Origin: Diospyros lotus
Lineage: Eukaryota; Streptophyta; Magnoliopsida; Ericales; Ebenaceae
Length of the DNA: 64,000 nucleotides
NCBI RefSeq assembly: GCF_014633365.1
Contig: NC_068351.1
Location: 1,012,001-1,076,000, forward strand
Reading direction: 5' to 3'
This document shows, piece by piece, positions 26,150 through 37,309 of the stretch; within the stretch, counting starts at the first letter, position 1, and every line of letters begins with the position of its first letter. The notes under the pieces were generated by a model. It did no database searches. It was not told the origin of the DNA and saw nothing but the letters and a program-made list of their open reading frames with translations. The translations under genes and the position numbers were made by a program.

Positions 26150-26775
26150 TTGCAAATTAGGTTCGTGAGTCGTTCGGTATTTGACTCAATAAAAACTTGT
26201 TTAAATTCATTCGTTAAGATAAATGAATTAAGATTGAGCTTACTTTAAAGTTCAATTGTAAACGTATTGAGTTTGAGTTTAGTAAAATTTATCTTGTCAA
26301 AATTTAAAAACATATTTGATTAGACTTATAAATACTAATAGGTTTAATTAGAGACTCATAAATACTAATAGACTCGATTAGAAGTTCCTGAATAATTTGT
26401 AAACATGCTCGTTTATAAATATATTAATATATTTATTTATAATTTTATAAATATATTATTTAACATAAAATTATCAAAATTTTAAATTATTATGATAATA
26501 TAATTAAATTGAATGTGTTTAAAATTAATATATATATTAATTTAATAATTTAACTTAATATAATATATGAATATATAATAAAATAAAATAATAAATTAAA
26601 TTTAAACAAAATAATAGGTTTTGATGAGTTTTAATTTACTAGCGAGCTTGACTCATTAATTTTTTGATAACTCAAGCTCGAGTCGAGTTCAAGCTTTAAG
26701 GCTCAAACTCGAGCATAGAAATTGACTCGCTCAAATTTAGCTCGGCTCGGCTCGATTCGATTACAATCTTACACA
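26150..26775. mobile_element. Probable non-autonomous hAT-like element
   Basis: The left end AAGGTTGCAAATTAGGTTCG and right end CGATTACAATCTT are imperfect inverted repeats. Subterminal GAGTC and GCTCG words appear on both arms (GCTCGGCTCGGCTCGATTCG near the right end), and the interior is AT-rich. Target-site duplication is not clear. A TA microsatellite follows at about 26776-26792. Confidence 0.5.
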
Positions 26776-27123
26776 TATATATATATATATATACACGATT
26801 CTTATTTTTTTTTTTTTTAGCTTGATAGATATATGATTCTTCTTTGACTGAGAAGGAGAATGAAAAGAAAATGGCATTATGTAAACGTGGAAAAGTGTGT
26901 AAATCAGTAGTGCCACATGCTGATTGAAACGAAGCAAGCAAAAGAGGGCATCTCATCTCATTCTATTATTCTGTAGCTTAGTACAAAACCTTGGCAGCCA
27001 AAAGCTGCCGCATCCATCGATGCCCCTAATCACTGCAACCATTTATTTGATGAGCGAAGCTCCTATGAAGCTAGCCATAAGATGAATCACGAGATAGATT
27101 GTCAATTGTGTTGGAACAAAGTT

Positions 27124-27312
27124 TCATATAAAAGGGCTCGTGTAGCAGTAAATTTCGCCGTAATGGCGGCCAAATTCATCGTCCAGAAACATGCGGGAAG
27201 CTGCTGATCTATGGTGGATCGCGTCGTAGAACAGCTGACTCTGTGCAAGGCTGTGGTAGAGAAACGAGACGAACCCAAGTGCAAACCGAATGAGATTCAC
27301 AAGCGCAACCAT
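27124..27312 (-). CDS. Possible small protein, 62 aa, unknown function
   Basis: A single-exon frame MVALVNLIRFALGF... ending CYTSPFI. The N-terminal 20 residues are hydrophobic with one Arg; the rest is polar and rich in His, Tyr and acidic residues. Gene-like context supports it: the minus strand has CATATAAATGG, a TATA-box-like site, near 27393-27401, about 80-90 bp before the start, and an AATAAA polyadenylation-type signal at 27047-27042, about 80 bp after the stop. I do not recognise a family. A shifted frame (27102-27284) overlaps and is considered its shadow. It could be a chance frame or a fragment. Confidence 0.4.
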   Translation of the reverse strand: MVALVNLIRFALGFVSFLYHSLAQSQLFYDAIHHRSAASRMFLDDEFGRHYGEIYCYTSPFI

Positions 27313-27724
27313 TCTGATCTGTAATCCTCCTTCTGGATGTTGCAGAAATTAAGATGCAAATTCACAGACATTCTTTTTAATGGGATGAGCCATTTATATG
27401 GGGATATGGGGCACTGAGTGCTGGATTAGAACACAGAGGAGGTGAGGGAGAGAAGCTTCTCACTACTTTCCTCACTTTGGCTTGCTCAATGGCTTCCCGT
27501 AGTTTCATGTGATGATCAATAGAAGACGACGTCTTATACTACCCATTAGTATTGGATACCTTTGGTTAACCATAATGCTTGAGGTGGTGCTTTCTGATTC
27601 CTATATTTAGATTGGACATTTGCGTAGGAGACACAATTGGGATGTTCTGACTGCTTCTGCAATTACTATCAATTGATTCTATTATGCTATTACTATCAAT
27701 TGATTCTATTCTAGAGAATAAAAT

Positions 27725-28906
27725 GGTCAAATTTATATTTTTTCTCACTGTATTTTTATATTTTTTTTTGTGTTATTTGAATTTTTCATCGTTTCGATCA
27801 CACTTACGAACCTAATTTTGGAGTTAATTTAATTTTTATACTTATGATTTTTTTTTTTTATGTGCCAACCCAAACTTTTTATTATTTCAATTACACCACT
27901 AAATTTATATTTTTGAGTCAATTTAATCTTTATATTTTCATATGTAAAAAAAATAAAATAAAATAAGATGACAAAATACACGTCACATTTTGTTCATGTC
28001 AAAGTACATGAATTAAATTGAATCAAAAATACAAATTTATGCGTATAATCAAAATAATGAAGAGTTTAAGTTGTCATAAAAAAAAATCAAAATATATGAG
28101 TTAAATTGATTTTAAAATGTAGATTTAGGGTAGAGATGGGAAATGGGCCGGGCGGACTGTCTCATAGCCCGGCCCGGCCCAGCCTAGCCCGTTACTGTAG
28201 CAAACAGGCCGGGCTGGCCCGCCTAGCAAAACGAGGGTCGTGCTGGGCCAGCAATATGTGGCCCACGGCCGAGCCTGGCCCGGCCCGGCCTACTAGAATG
28301 TCCCGTGGGCCGGCCCACCAACTGTCCCGCTAAAATGGTCTGGCCCGACCCACAAAAAAATAAAATAAAAATTAAAAACTATGTTTGTATTTAATAATTA
28401 TAAGCATAATAATTAAAAATTATGTTTCTTGTAAACATAATTTTATTGCAATGTTTGTAAATATAATTATGTTTGTAAACATAATTTTAGTGTAATTTTT
28501 GTAAATATAATGTTTATTGTAAACATCACAATTTTACAAACATCAAAATTATAAGTAAACATTAATAAACATATTTTAAAAAATATTAGTTACATTTGAG
28601 AAAAAATAAAAAAATATATTTAAAAAATTAAAAATAAATAGCTCATGGCCGGCCTAAATAACCAGGCCCATGGGCCGGCCCATGGCTCAGCCCGGCCCAC
28701 TTTGGCCCATTTATTAAGTGCCATAGGGTCGTGCCGGGCCCAAGTTTCCATTTCCTTGGCCCGGCCCGTGTCTCTCGTGGGCCAAATTCGGCCCGATCCG
28801 CCCATTTCCCATCTCTAATTTAGGAGTGTAATTAAAATAACGAAAAATTTAAGTGGTCATAAAAAAAAAAAAGTAAAAATATAAAAATAAAAATATAGAT
28901 TTGACC
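27725..28906. mobile_element. AT-rich MITE split by a hAT insertion
   Basis: Ends GGTCAAATTTATATTTTT and the reverse complement GGTCAAATCTATATTTTT are inverted repeats. Shared internal words (TTTGAGTCAATTTAAT, AAAATACACGTCACATTTTG) also occur in the element at 34921-35377. Without the insertion at 28131-28817 it would be about 490 bp. A partial relative is visible around 46600-46840. No coding capacity. Confidence 0.75.
28131..28817. mobile_element. hAT-type non-autonomous element, 687 bp
   Basis: Termini TAGAGATGGGAAATGGGC and GCCCATTTCCCATCTCTA are perfectly inverted over 18 bp. Target duplications are ATTTAGGG at 28123-28130 and ATTTAGGA at 28818-28825 (7 of 8). Subterminal GGCCCGGCCC-rich arms of about 200 bp enclose an AT-rich core with repeated AAACATAATTTT words. 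This is a classic plant hAT layout, and it sits inside another MITE. Confidence 0.93.
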
Positions 28907-30226
28907 TATATAATAATTATTACTATTACATTATTTTAATAATGTTTTTAAAGAATTGCAAACCTCCACATAAAGACATATATTCCTATATGGAGGGTTT
29001 GCCTTGTGATATGGTATAAATATATATATCGCAACGTCCGCTTGTCCTCAGCCCATAACTGTCTATATATATCATTGCGTGAGCGCGAAATTTCAGGGAA
29101 GCTTCGAAGGGCCAAGGCAGCATTGTCCATACACGGCCGTGCTTGCGTTGCCTTGCCAGGTGACGAGAGTTCTTCAGACGGCATTCATTAATCACGAGTC
29201 AGAAGTATTTGCATCCCCTCCATCCAAAACAAATCTCTCTCTCTCTCTATATATATAATTGAGATAAGATTAATGGCCACACAGATTGATGAGCTATCTA
29301 TCAGTTGGTGGCGATGCCACATAGCTACCAGACAACGCAGGGTGTAGTACGTACGTAGTGGCCCATAGAATCCCCACTCTTTCCATAAATACTATGTTGT
29401 TGGTAACACTTCATTCCTTAAAAGTGTAAAATGGAAAGATTTCTGTGCTGAGAGTTTAATCAGTAACATCTATCACATTCAATTCTATACGTACACAGAC
29501 ACATGTACATCCAACTGTTATATATATTCAATAAATATCGGCTCAATAACATAAATAGTCACTTAATTTTCACTAAACTAACTATAAAAGGTCACTAAAC
29601 TTTAATTTATAGTCAAAATGATACTGAACTTTATTTTAATATAAAATTCCATAACTATAATCAATTACCGTTAAAAGATATTAGCGAAATGTTAACGTGG
29701 CTACGTAGACGGCTAAACAACATAAATGGTAATTGAATTTTACGCAAAAAAATTACTAAATTTTGCACTAAAGTATAAAAACGTTATCATTTCGTTAATC
29801 TATTTTAACATATAACGATAATTATAGAATCGTATACTAAATTGAAGTTCATTGACCTTTTGGCTATAAATTGAAATTGAGTAACTTTTTTGTATTTTAG
29901 TATAAAGTTCAATGACTATTTATGTTATTTAATTAGAAATACTCGTAATTTTATATATATTAACTCTTTGCTCTAATACATATATATATATATATCTCTA
30001 AACTTTATTTTTAAGCGAGTGATCAATGTCTAAGCTTGTGCTTAATAACCCACAAATTACCTCTGATAGCTAGCTATATAATATAACATATAATATAGTT
30101 CAATCAACTAGCTAGGGTTTCTCTACCCAAAAAGGAATTAAGAAGCTTTAAGGGTAGGAGTAGCCCATGCATCTCAATTGTCTAGGGAGGGTGTGACTAC
30201 ATCGGGATTGAGCCAATTACACCTAA
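28907..30226. other. Intergenic spacer upstream of CAX
   Basis: AT-rich with CT and TA microsatellites (about 29235-29258 and 29982-29995) and the MITE copy listed separately. An open frame on both strands at 28986-29195 lacks family resemblance. No gene is called. Confidence 0.4.
29545..29930. mobile_element. MITE family copy A
   Basis: Both ends read AATAACATAAATAGTCA when viewed inward. The internal order (ACTAAACTA, CAATTACCGTTAAAAGA, ATCGTATACTAAATTGAAGT, TATTTATGTTATTT) matches the copy at 44269-44667. About 386 bp, non-coding. Target duplication not resolved. Confidence 0.8.
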
Positions 30227-30651
30227 TTGTCTATTGCTATATATTTCCTAAAAAACTTTATTAGATCTTCTTTTATTGCATCACAAGCGGAATTTTGTAA
30301 AATCACTCTTTTATTGTATCATAAGTCGATCTTGGTGGAATCGGCTAAAATAAATAAGAAAAGAAAGAAACAAACCATACTTGGCATGCCCCATATATGC
30401 AGATGGCTAGCTGCTGTACAAGAAACCAAAAATGAGAAACTTCCCGGAAAATTCAGGATGATGGATGAGCTGATGATAGAGATGAACCTACGTACAGGGC
30501 TTTTTATAGCCGTACATATCGATAGCAACCGATCATCTCTGAGCATCGCGTACTTTCTTCTTGCTAGCTATATTAATTGCGTAGATCATCAGCTAGCAAA
30601 TATTCTGCAAATTATAAGCATCATCAGCTGGATATATTTTGCTATAGCAAT

Positions 30652-33600
30652 ATGGCTTCAACAGAAGCAATATGGCTGACGGAGGATGGCAACATCAAGG
30701 GCATGAGCAAGGAGATGAAGCATGGCCGGACGGCGCACAACATGTCGTCTTCGTCGCTGCGCAAGAAGTCCGATATAGCCCTGGTTTCCAAGGTCCCCTA
30801 TGGGCTTGTTAGGCAGTTGCTGGCTAACTTTCAGGAGGTTATTCTGGGGACGAAGCTCTCTATTCTCTTTCCCGCCATTCCACTTGCCATTGTTGCAGAG
30901 CTCTATGGCTTTGCAAGGGTGAGTTCCTTCGTTTCCCATCTGGGCTTTGCTTATGAAACAGTGACCCCTTCTCCAAATCATATGAAATTAACAATAATTT
31001 GATTGATATCACCACTGTTTCTTTGGTTCGAGAAGGGTAGGGAGCGTTTGTTAACGAAGATAAACAAGAAAAAAAAATTAGATATAAAAAATATTCTGAA
31101 TGTTTAGTGTTTTTAACGTATTTGTTAAACTTATTTGATTATATCTAAAAAAATCTTCACGTGACCTCTTATCTCACTCTTTTAAAATAAATTTATCTAA
31201 CTTTCTTTATTAGATAAATTTATCTGATATTTAATTTATTTATTTAAATCTTACAATTAATATTATTTAATACATTTTTAAATTATCATATATTTTGATA
31301 ATTTTTAAAATTTAAAATTTTCTCTCTATATATATTTTATTAACTAATACAATTCCTTTTCCCAAATAAATTTCTCCTTCTCTATATATATTTTGAACAT
31401 GGATTTAAAAAATAAAATATTATTTTTAATATTATTTTTTTAATAATTCATATTAATCATAAAATATTATTTTAATCATAAATTTGATGTTGATGTTAAC
31501 AAATAATTTTAAATAAATTTGATAATAGAGATATTTTAATAAAAAAAACTCTTATCTTAATATTTATCTTATATATTAACAAACATATAGAAAGAAAAAG
31601 TATAATTATCAATGAATATAAAAAAAATTAACAAATAATCTGATAAAAATTTTAGAATACTTTCCAAGCTTATCTTAATCATTCTATATCTTGATCCAGA
31701 AAGTATTACAAACTTATCTTGATATTTTTTATTTTTCTCATTTTAACAAACGCCCCTAAATATTTACAATTGACTTTCTTAGCTCTTGCCTTTTGTTTTT
31801 GTTATTTAAATGTCAATAAAAAGACAATTTCCGATAATAATATTCAAAAGTTCTGTGTCTAAACTCTCAAAAGAGATTGATTTATGTCCCTTTCCATTAT
31901 GCCAACCTAAGGGTTTTCGTTTTTTTTTTCATTAATCACTTCTCCATGTTACCATGTAATTAAGCTACGAACCCCTAGGTTTAATTGCAGCAATATATAA
32001 TCGTTTAGTTGTGTATTAATTTTGGTCACAGCCATGGGTTTTTGCTTTGAGCTTGCTTGGACTCACCCCATTGGCGGAACGTGTCAGCTTCCTCACAGAG
32101 TAAGGGTTTCAAACGCTTAAAAACCAGTTTTTTCCCTATTACCGTGTTCACTTGTTTCAGTTTCGTAAATATTCAAGTATTTTAATTAACGACTTTGTAA
32201 CTGTCACAGACATAAATGATTGTATTGTTCTTTCATACGAGTTTAATTTTTTGATTTTTTTGATGAATTATGGCAGGCAAATTGCTTACTACACTGGTCC
32301 TACAGGTAACTAATTCATCTAAGTTTAAGCACTGATCGAAAGTCATCATTTTCTTATCGAATTAAGAAAAATATATTATGAGATGGTCCTGCTAAACTAA
32401 ACCTAATTTAGAGAGGAAATTGTTGTTGCTGCAGTGGGAGGGCTTCTGAACGCAACATGTGGAAATGCCACAGAGCTTATAATAGCAATACTTGCTCTGA
32501 TCCAGCACAAAGTAGATGTAGTCAAGTACTCTCTCTTGGGCTCCATTCTCTCCAACCTTCTCTTGGTTCTTGGCACTTCTCTCTTGTGTGGTGGCCTCGC
32601 CAACCTTTCCAATGAACAAAAATTTGAGAGGGTAAGACTAATTACGTTGCCCTATTGCTTAATTAATCCCATTCCTTTTAGCTGTTCGATATAAAGACTT
32701 TGGTGGTGGTGCATGGTGTTGTTATATTGCATGGCTGCAGAAACAAGCCGATGTGAATTCACTCTTGCTGTTGCTGGCACTGCTGTGCCACATGCTGCCA
32801 CTGATGTTCCGATACGCCGTGAAGTCCGATGCGGTGGCCGGAAGAGCGACGCTGCAGTTGTCGAGAGCCAGTAGCATTGTGATGCTGGTCGCCTACTTCG
32901 TGTACATTGTGTTCCAATTGTGGACTCACAGGCAGCTGTTTGAGGCACAAGAGGTGATCTCTTAATTAAGCCTTGATTAATTATTAATACGATGCTTTTA
33001 CTAAACCAGTTAGATGACAAGTCTTTGAGCCATGCATCATACTGCACAGGTTAATTAAAAGGTCCTGAATTAATTATGGTTTGTAAAATTGGTGATTATA
33101 TATATACTAAGCTAATGTAATATGTGTGTGTGAGCAGGAAGAAGATGAGAGTGACGATGTGGTCTCGGAAGAACCACCGGCGATCGGATTCTGCAGTGGA
33201 TTTGCTTGGCTAGTTGGCATGACGGCGGTCATAGCCCTCTTGTCGGAGTACGTGGTGGCGACGATTGAGGTAACCCAGCTCTTGTTCTCACCATTCTAAT
33301 GTTCAAGTAGATGATGTCTGATAATACATCAGAAATAGTGATTTCTTCTTATATTTGAGCTAGAAAAAGAGTTAAGAAGAGACTAATTTATCTTATTGAT
33401 CCTTATAAATCACATCAACGTACCCGTCCTTTTTGTGCTTTTCTCAAATCAAATAATTACTCGTCTATCTATTTATTCTGTCGCTAATAGAAGTAATGAG
33501 ATAATAAATAAATGAATAATGATAAAAGAGTCACGATTGCTTGTATCGATTGTCCAAACCTAAAGATGCTTGCAAAAGCATCCACCATGATAAAAAAAAA

Positions 33601-35617
33601 AAAAAAAACTAGACTCTAGACCCAATTTGACCTCCTCTCAACAATCTAAATTTGCAATAATTAGCTACCACATATATCAAACAGGATGCATCAGCAACTT
33701 GGGGCCTCTCTGTAAGCTTCATCAGCATAATCTTGCTGCCAATTGTTGGAAATGCAGCTGAGCATGCGGGAGCCATTATATTTGCTTTTAAGAACAAGTT
33801 GGTAAGGATTAATCCCCCTAATCATTAATTATTTCTTGGGATTATATATTAACCTGCTTAATAATCTTAATTACTTTGTTGTAACGTAGGATATAACTTT
33901 GGGAGTTGCTCTTGGATCCGCAACCCAAATCGCCATGTTTGTGGTGAGCTGAGTTAATAATTACAGTTCATAATCCGACTAAGATTAAGATGTTAGTTAG
34001 TTAATCGATCTTAATACTGTTTTTTTGACTTAATACAGGTTCCATTAAGCGTGCTGGTTGCTTGGATAATCGGTATCAGGATGGACCTTGATTTCAATCT
34101 CCTTGAGACCAGCTCCCTCGCTCTTGCCATCATTGTCACAGCCTTCACTTTACAGGTGATTTAATTAAACAAAATCAATGCTAATTTGATTAATTAACAA
34201 GAACAAGAACATGAACTAAACATATCTTATTTACTGTTAATTAATCTCTGTAGGATGGAACTTCTCATTACATGAAAGGATTAGTTCTTCTGCTCTGCTA
34301 CGTTGTTATCGGAGCCTGCTTTTTCGTTTCTCAAACGCCATTAAGTAAGCATCTATTGAGTAATCATCCATTAACATGGCTGCTTTATTTTTTGCATGTC
34401 ATTATAATATTATGAGAAACCGAGATTCGAGACACCAAGCTACTAACTCTTATAAGTACGGGTTTTTATTCTAATATATTAAAGAACAAGCAAGAGAGAA
34501 GAGTAATAAATGAGTTAAAAGTCTTAGGCTTGTCTCGTTATCTTGAAAATTTATGGCTTATATAGGTTGAGCATAATTTCCATTGAACCATTTTCTAAAA
34601 TGTGACCTATGACTATTCTCTTGATCAGTGTTGATCCATATTTCTCAAATCACTCTAGAATTCATTTTTTATTTATCAAAAATTCCTTATCTTGAGTAGT
34701 GAGACAAAATCTCTATATACAATTTACTTCATTTACCGAAATTAAGGGTACAAGTAGGAGACTGTGCAAGAATGACAATCTCAAAAAAAAAAAATGATGA
34801 TATATGATTATTTATCAAAAAAACATAACACTGGGGCACATGTATCATCTTGATCTTTAAGAGATTTAATTGCCATCCGTCAATATTTTTATTTTTGTTA
34901 CTTGAAAACTAAGTAACTTAGGCCATATTTATATTTTTACTCTTTCGTACCCATTTAATTTTTTTGCTATTTCGATTATAATTTTAAATTTGATTTTGAG
35001 TCAATTTAATCTGTGTAATTTAACATTTTTTTCATACGACAATCTAAATTTTTATTATTTCGATTATACTATTAAACTTGCATTTTTGAGTCAATTTAAT
35101 ATTTTTACTTTTATGTGAAAAAAAATAAAATAATATAATAAAATACACATCATACTTTGTTCACGTTAAAATATATGAGTTCAATTGACGCGAAAATACA
35201 TGTTTAGAGGTGTAATTGAAATAATGAAAATTCAGGTTATTACACAAAAAAATATTAAAATATCAATTAAATTTATTAAAAAATATAGATTCAGATATAT
35301 AATTAAAATAACAAAAAAATTCAAATAATCACGTAAAGAGACTTGAAATCACATAAAAAAAATATATAAATTTGGCCAACTAAATCCATCTCTTAATGCA
35401 CATAAAAATGGTGTCTTGGGACCTAGTCTAGAATCTTAACGTTGTAGAAACACGAATCCAAGTGTAAAATTCATGAGTTTTGACAATATTAATTGCAACT
35501 TCTATTTGAAACCTTGTACTTGATTATTATATTGTTATAGATCCAAAGTAGTGTTCATGTAGTAACTGTAACTCGTGCATGTGAATTAATGCAGACACAG
35601 GCCATTTGGCGCAGTAG
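30652..35617 (+). CDS. CAX: Vacuolar cation/proton exchanger (CAX type IA)
   Basis: Exchanges cytosolic Ca2+ (and other cations) for vacuolar protons across the tonoplast. Eleven exons: 30652-30918, 32032-32099, 32277-32305, 32435-32631, 32741-32953, 33138-33269, 33685-33801, 33890-33943, 34039-34155, 34254-34344 and 35595-35617; 435 codons plus stop with consistent phases. An N-terminal tail [18 protein letters not shown], the region known to be autoinhibitory in CAX1, is present. The two cation-selectivity repeats are visible: [10 protein letters not shown] in exon 4 and [14 protein letters not shown] in exon 7. An acidic loop EEEDESDD lies between the halves, and about 11 hydrophobic segments are expected. 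The last exon encodes only TGHLAQ after the splice junction, giving a shorter tail than CAX1/CAX3. The Met at 30652 is preferred to an in-frame upstream Met at 30577. Synteny suggests CAX4, sequence resembles CAX1/CAX3; the subgroup is not settled. Confidence 0.92.
31038..31758. mobile_element. Probable TIR element in CAX intron 1
   Basis: Left end TAGGGAGCGTTTGTTAA and the reverse complement of the right end TTAGGGGCGTTTGTTAA are inverted and near-identical. Between them lies AT-rich non-coding DNA of about 700 bp. No target-site duplication could be defined, so the boundaries may be off by a few bases. Confidence 0.6.
34921..35377. mobile_element. AT-rich MITE in CAX intron 10
   Basis: Ends GGCCATATTTATATTTTT and (reverse complement) GGCCAAATTTATATATTT are inverted. 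Internal words TTTGAGTCAATTTAAT and AAAATACACATCATACTTTG mark it as a relative of the element at 27725-28906. It accounts for much of the 1.25-kb last intron. Confidence 0.7.
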
Positions 35618-37200
35618 GTGGCTGGCTGGCCGTCAAGTGATGAAGATGATGACAAAGGACAGATTCGATGCGTTTGTTAAATTCTTTTATTCGAATTGCC
35701 CTCCTTCTCTATCACCCACCAATACCATAAGTTGAGCTTCCTTGCTGTCTTCCCTACGTATATAGGGAGGCTCTGTGGCTTCAAAACTGAGATGGGTACC
35801 ATTGAAGCTGCAGCCAGTGATCATGTGCTGGGCTTTTTTTTTTTTTTTTTTCTTTTTTTTGGTGATGTCATTTGCTAATTTCCTATGATTAGCAGATGTG
35901 TTGTCGCATCAAAAGGGTTGCTTACTGTCTATGTTTAGCAATCAATAAAATGAAAATTTTCAAGTTTTGATAAATACATATGTATGTATGTATATGCTAA
36001 GTATAAATTATTGTAAATACGCATATGGACAATTATACTAAGAGATATTGGGTCTAGGTGAGACTTCAAGAAAAGATTCATAATATTGTAATTGATTGAA
36101 TATAACAATTAAAATTAATATTGCGGGAGAAACTTCAAGAGTTAGTAAAATTTGACAGGGAACAAGGCTTGTACGGTAGAAAGTTGTTCGAGAGAATTGA
36201 ATTATCGGCCAATGAGAAGACCTGCAAGGTAGAAAAAAAGTTAGAATGCACATGGAGACTTTTTTCGTGTTAATCTTTTAATACTAAAGTAAAGAAATGT
36301 TGCAGTGATGTCTGGATGTAGATAAAATTATGCATAAATTAGCGGTAGGATGTAGTGAAGTGTTGTCTAGGAGAAAGATGTTTTTTTTTTGGGGGGGAGA
36401 GTTTGTGTTATTGGTGTTTCCAAAATTTGACAGTCGGGAAGAAAAATAAGAAAAAGGTCCTTATAGCTGTTAGTTGGTAATTGGGACACATGGCATGCAC
36501 ATGCAGGGGTACAGTACCTTTTTGGATGAGAGATGTAATGTTGTTCGGAAGAACTCATTCTTTAAAAAAAAAAAAAAACCCCGAAATGATATTTTCTCCT
36601 GAGTATGATGTTTTTTCCAAAATAATTTTTCTTAAAAGAAAGATTACAACAAATACTAAACCAACAAAACCCAATAAACTAGAAAGCTTCAAAAACAAAA
36701 GCAAAATATAACATGACTTCTCCAATTAATAGTGTCAAGAAAACAAAAAATCATAAAAACAATGATACGTGGAAAGCCCAAACAAAAAGCATGAGCAAGG
36801 TTCATTAATCACAAAAAATCTTATTGAAAGAAATCTTGGTCTAGTCATTCCTCTAACCATGCCAAAGAAAATGGATCAAGATATTGAATTTGAGTTTCAG
36901 GATTCCACAAACTTAACCTAAAATTCGTAATGACTGGAAATCATCACTAAAAACTTAACATGAAACTCATGATGCCTCGCAGTCACCAACAAACGCAAAG
37001 AAAATGAGAAGGACTTGAATGAAAGCTGGTTGAGGGGATGCGGAGCAGCGGCAAAACCAAGCACTGGACAAGTTGACATTTGGAGCTCAAACCGAGACCA
37101 TTTGATACAAGGAATTTCGTAGCATAACTCAAAAATCAAGGGCCAAAGTACGATTTAGTGTAAAGTGGAGGGCTGTAAGTGCAATATTCCCTTTTCAGGG
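35618..37200. other. CAX 3' flank and spacer before TAAC
   Basis: Holds the CAX 3' untranslated region (a T-rich run near 35835-35860), AT-rich spacer with poly-G/T and poly-A runs near 36380 and 36563, and no recognisable gene. Confidence 0.4.
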
Positions 37201-37230
37201 GAACGGAATTTCAACGTTCAGTTCACACAC

Positions 37231-37238
37231 TATAAATA
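37231..37238 (+). promoter_or_regulatory. TATA box of the TAAC gene
   Basis: TATAAATA lies 79 bp before the TAAC start codon, in an otherwise non-repetitive region. That spacing would give a short leader of about 45-50 bases. Confidence 0.7.
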
Positions 37239-37309
37239 GGCCGCAATGCCTTGAAGTCTGACCGAATCAGAAACCAGCAACAACTCTTATCTTCTTACAG
37301 AGAAGAGCC

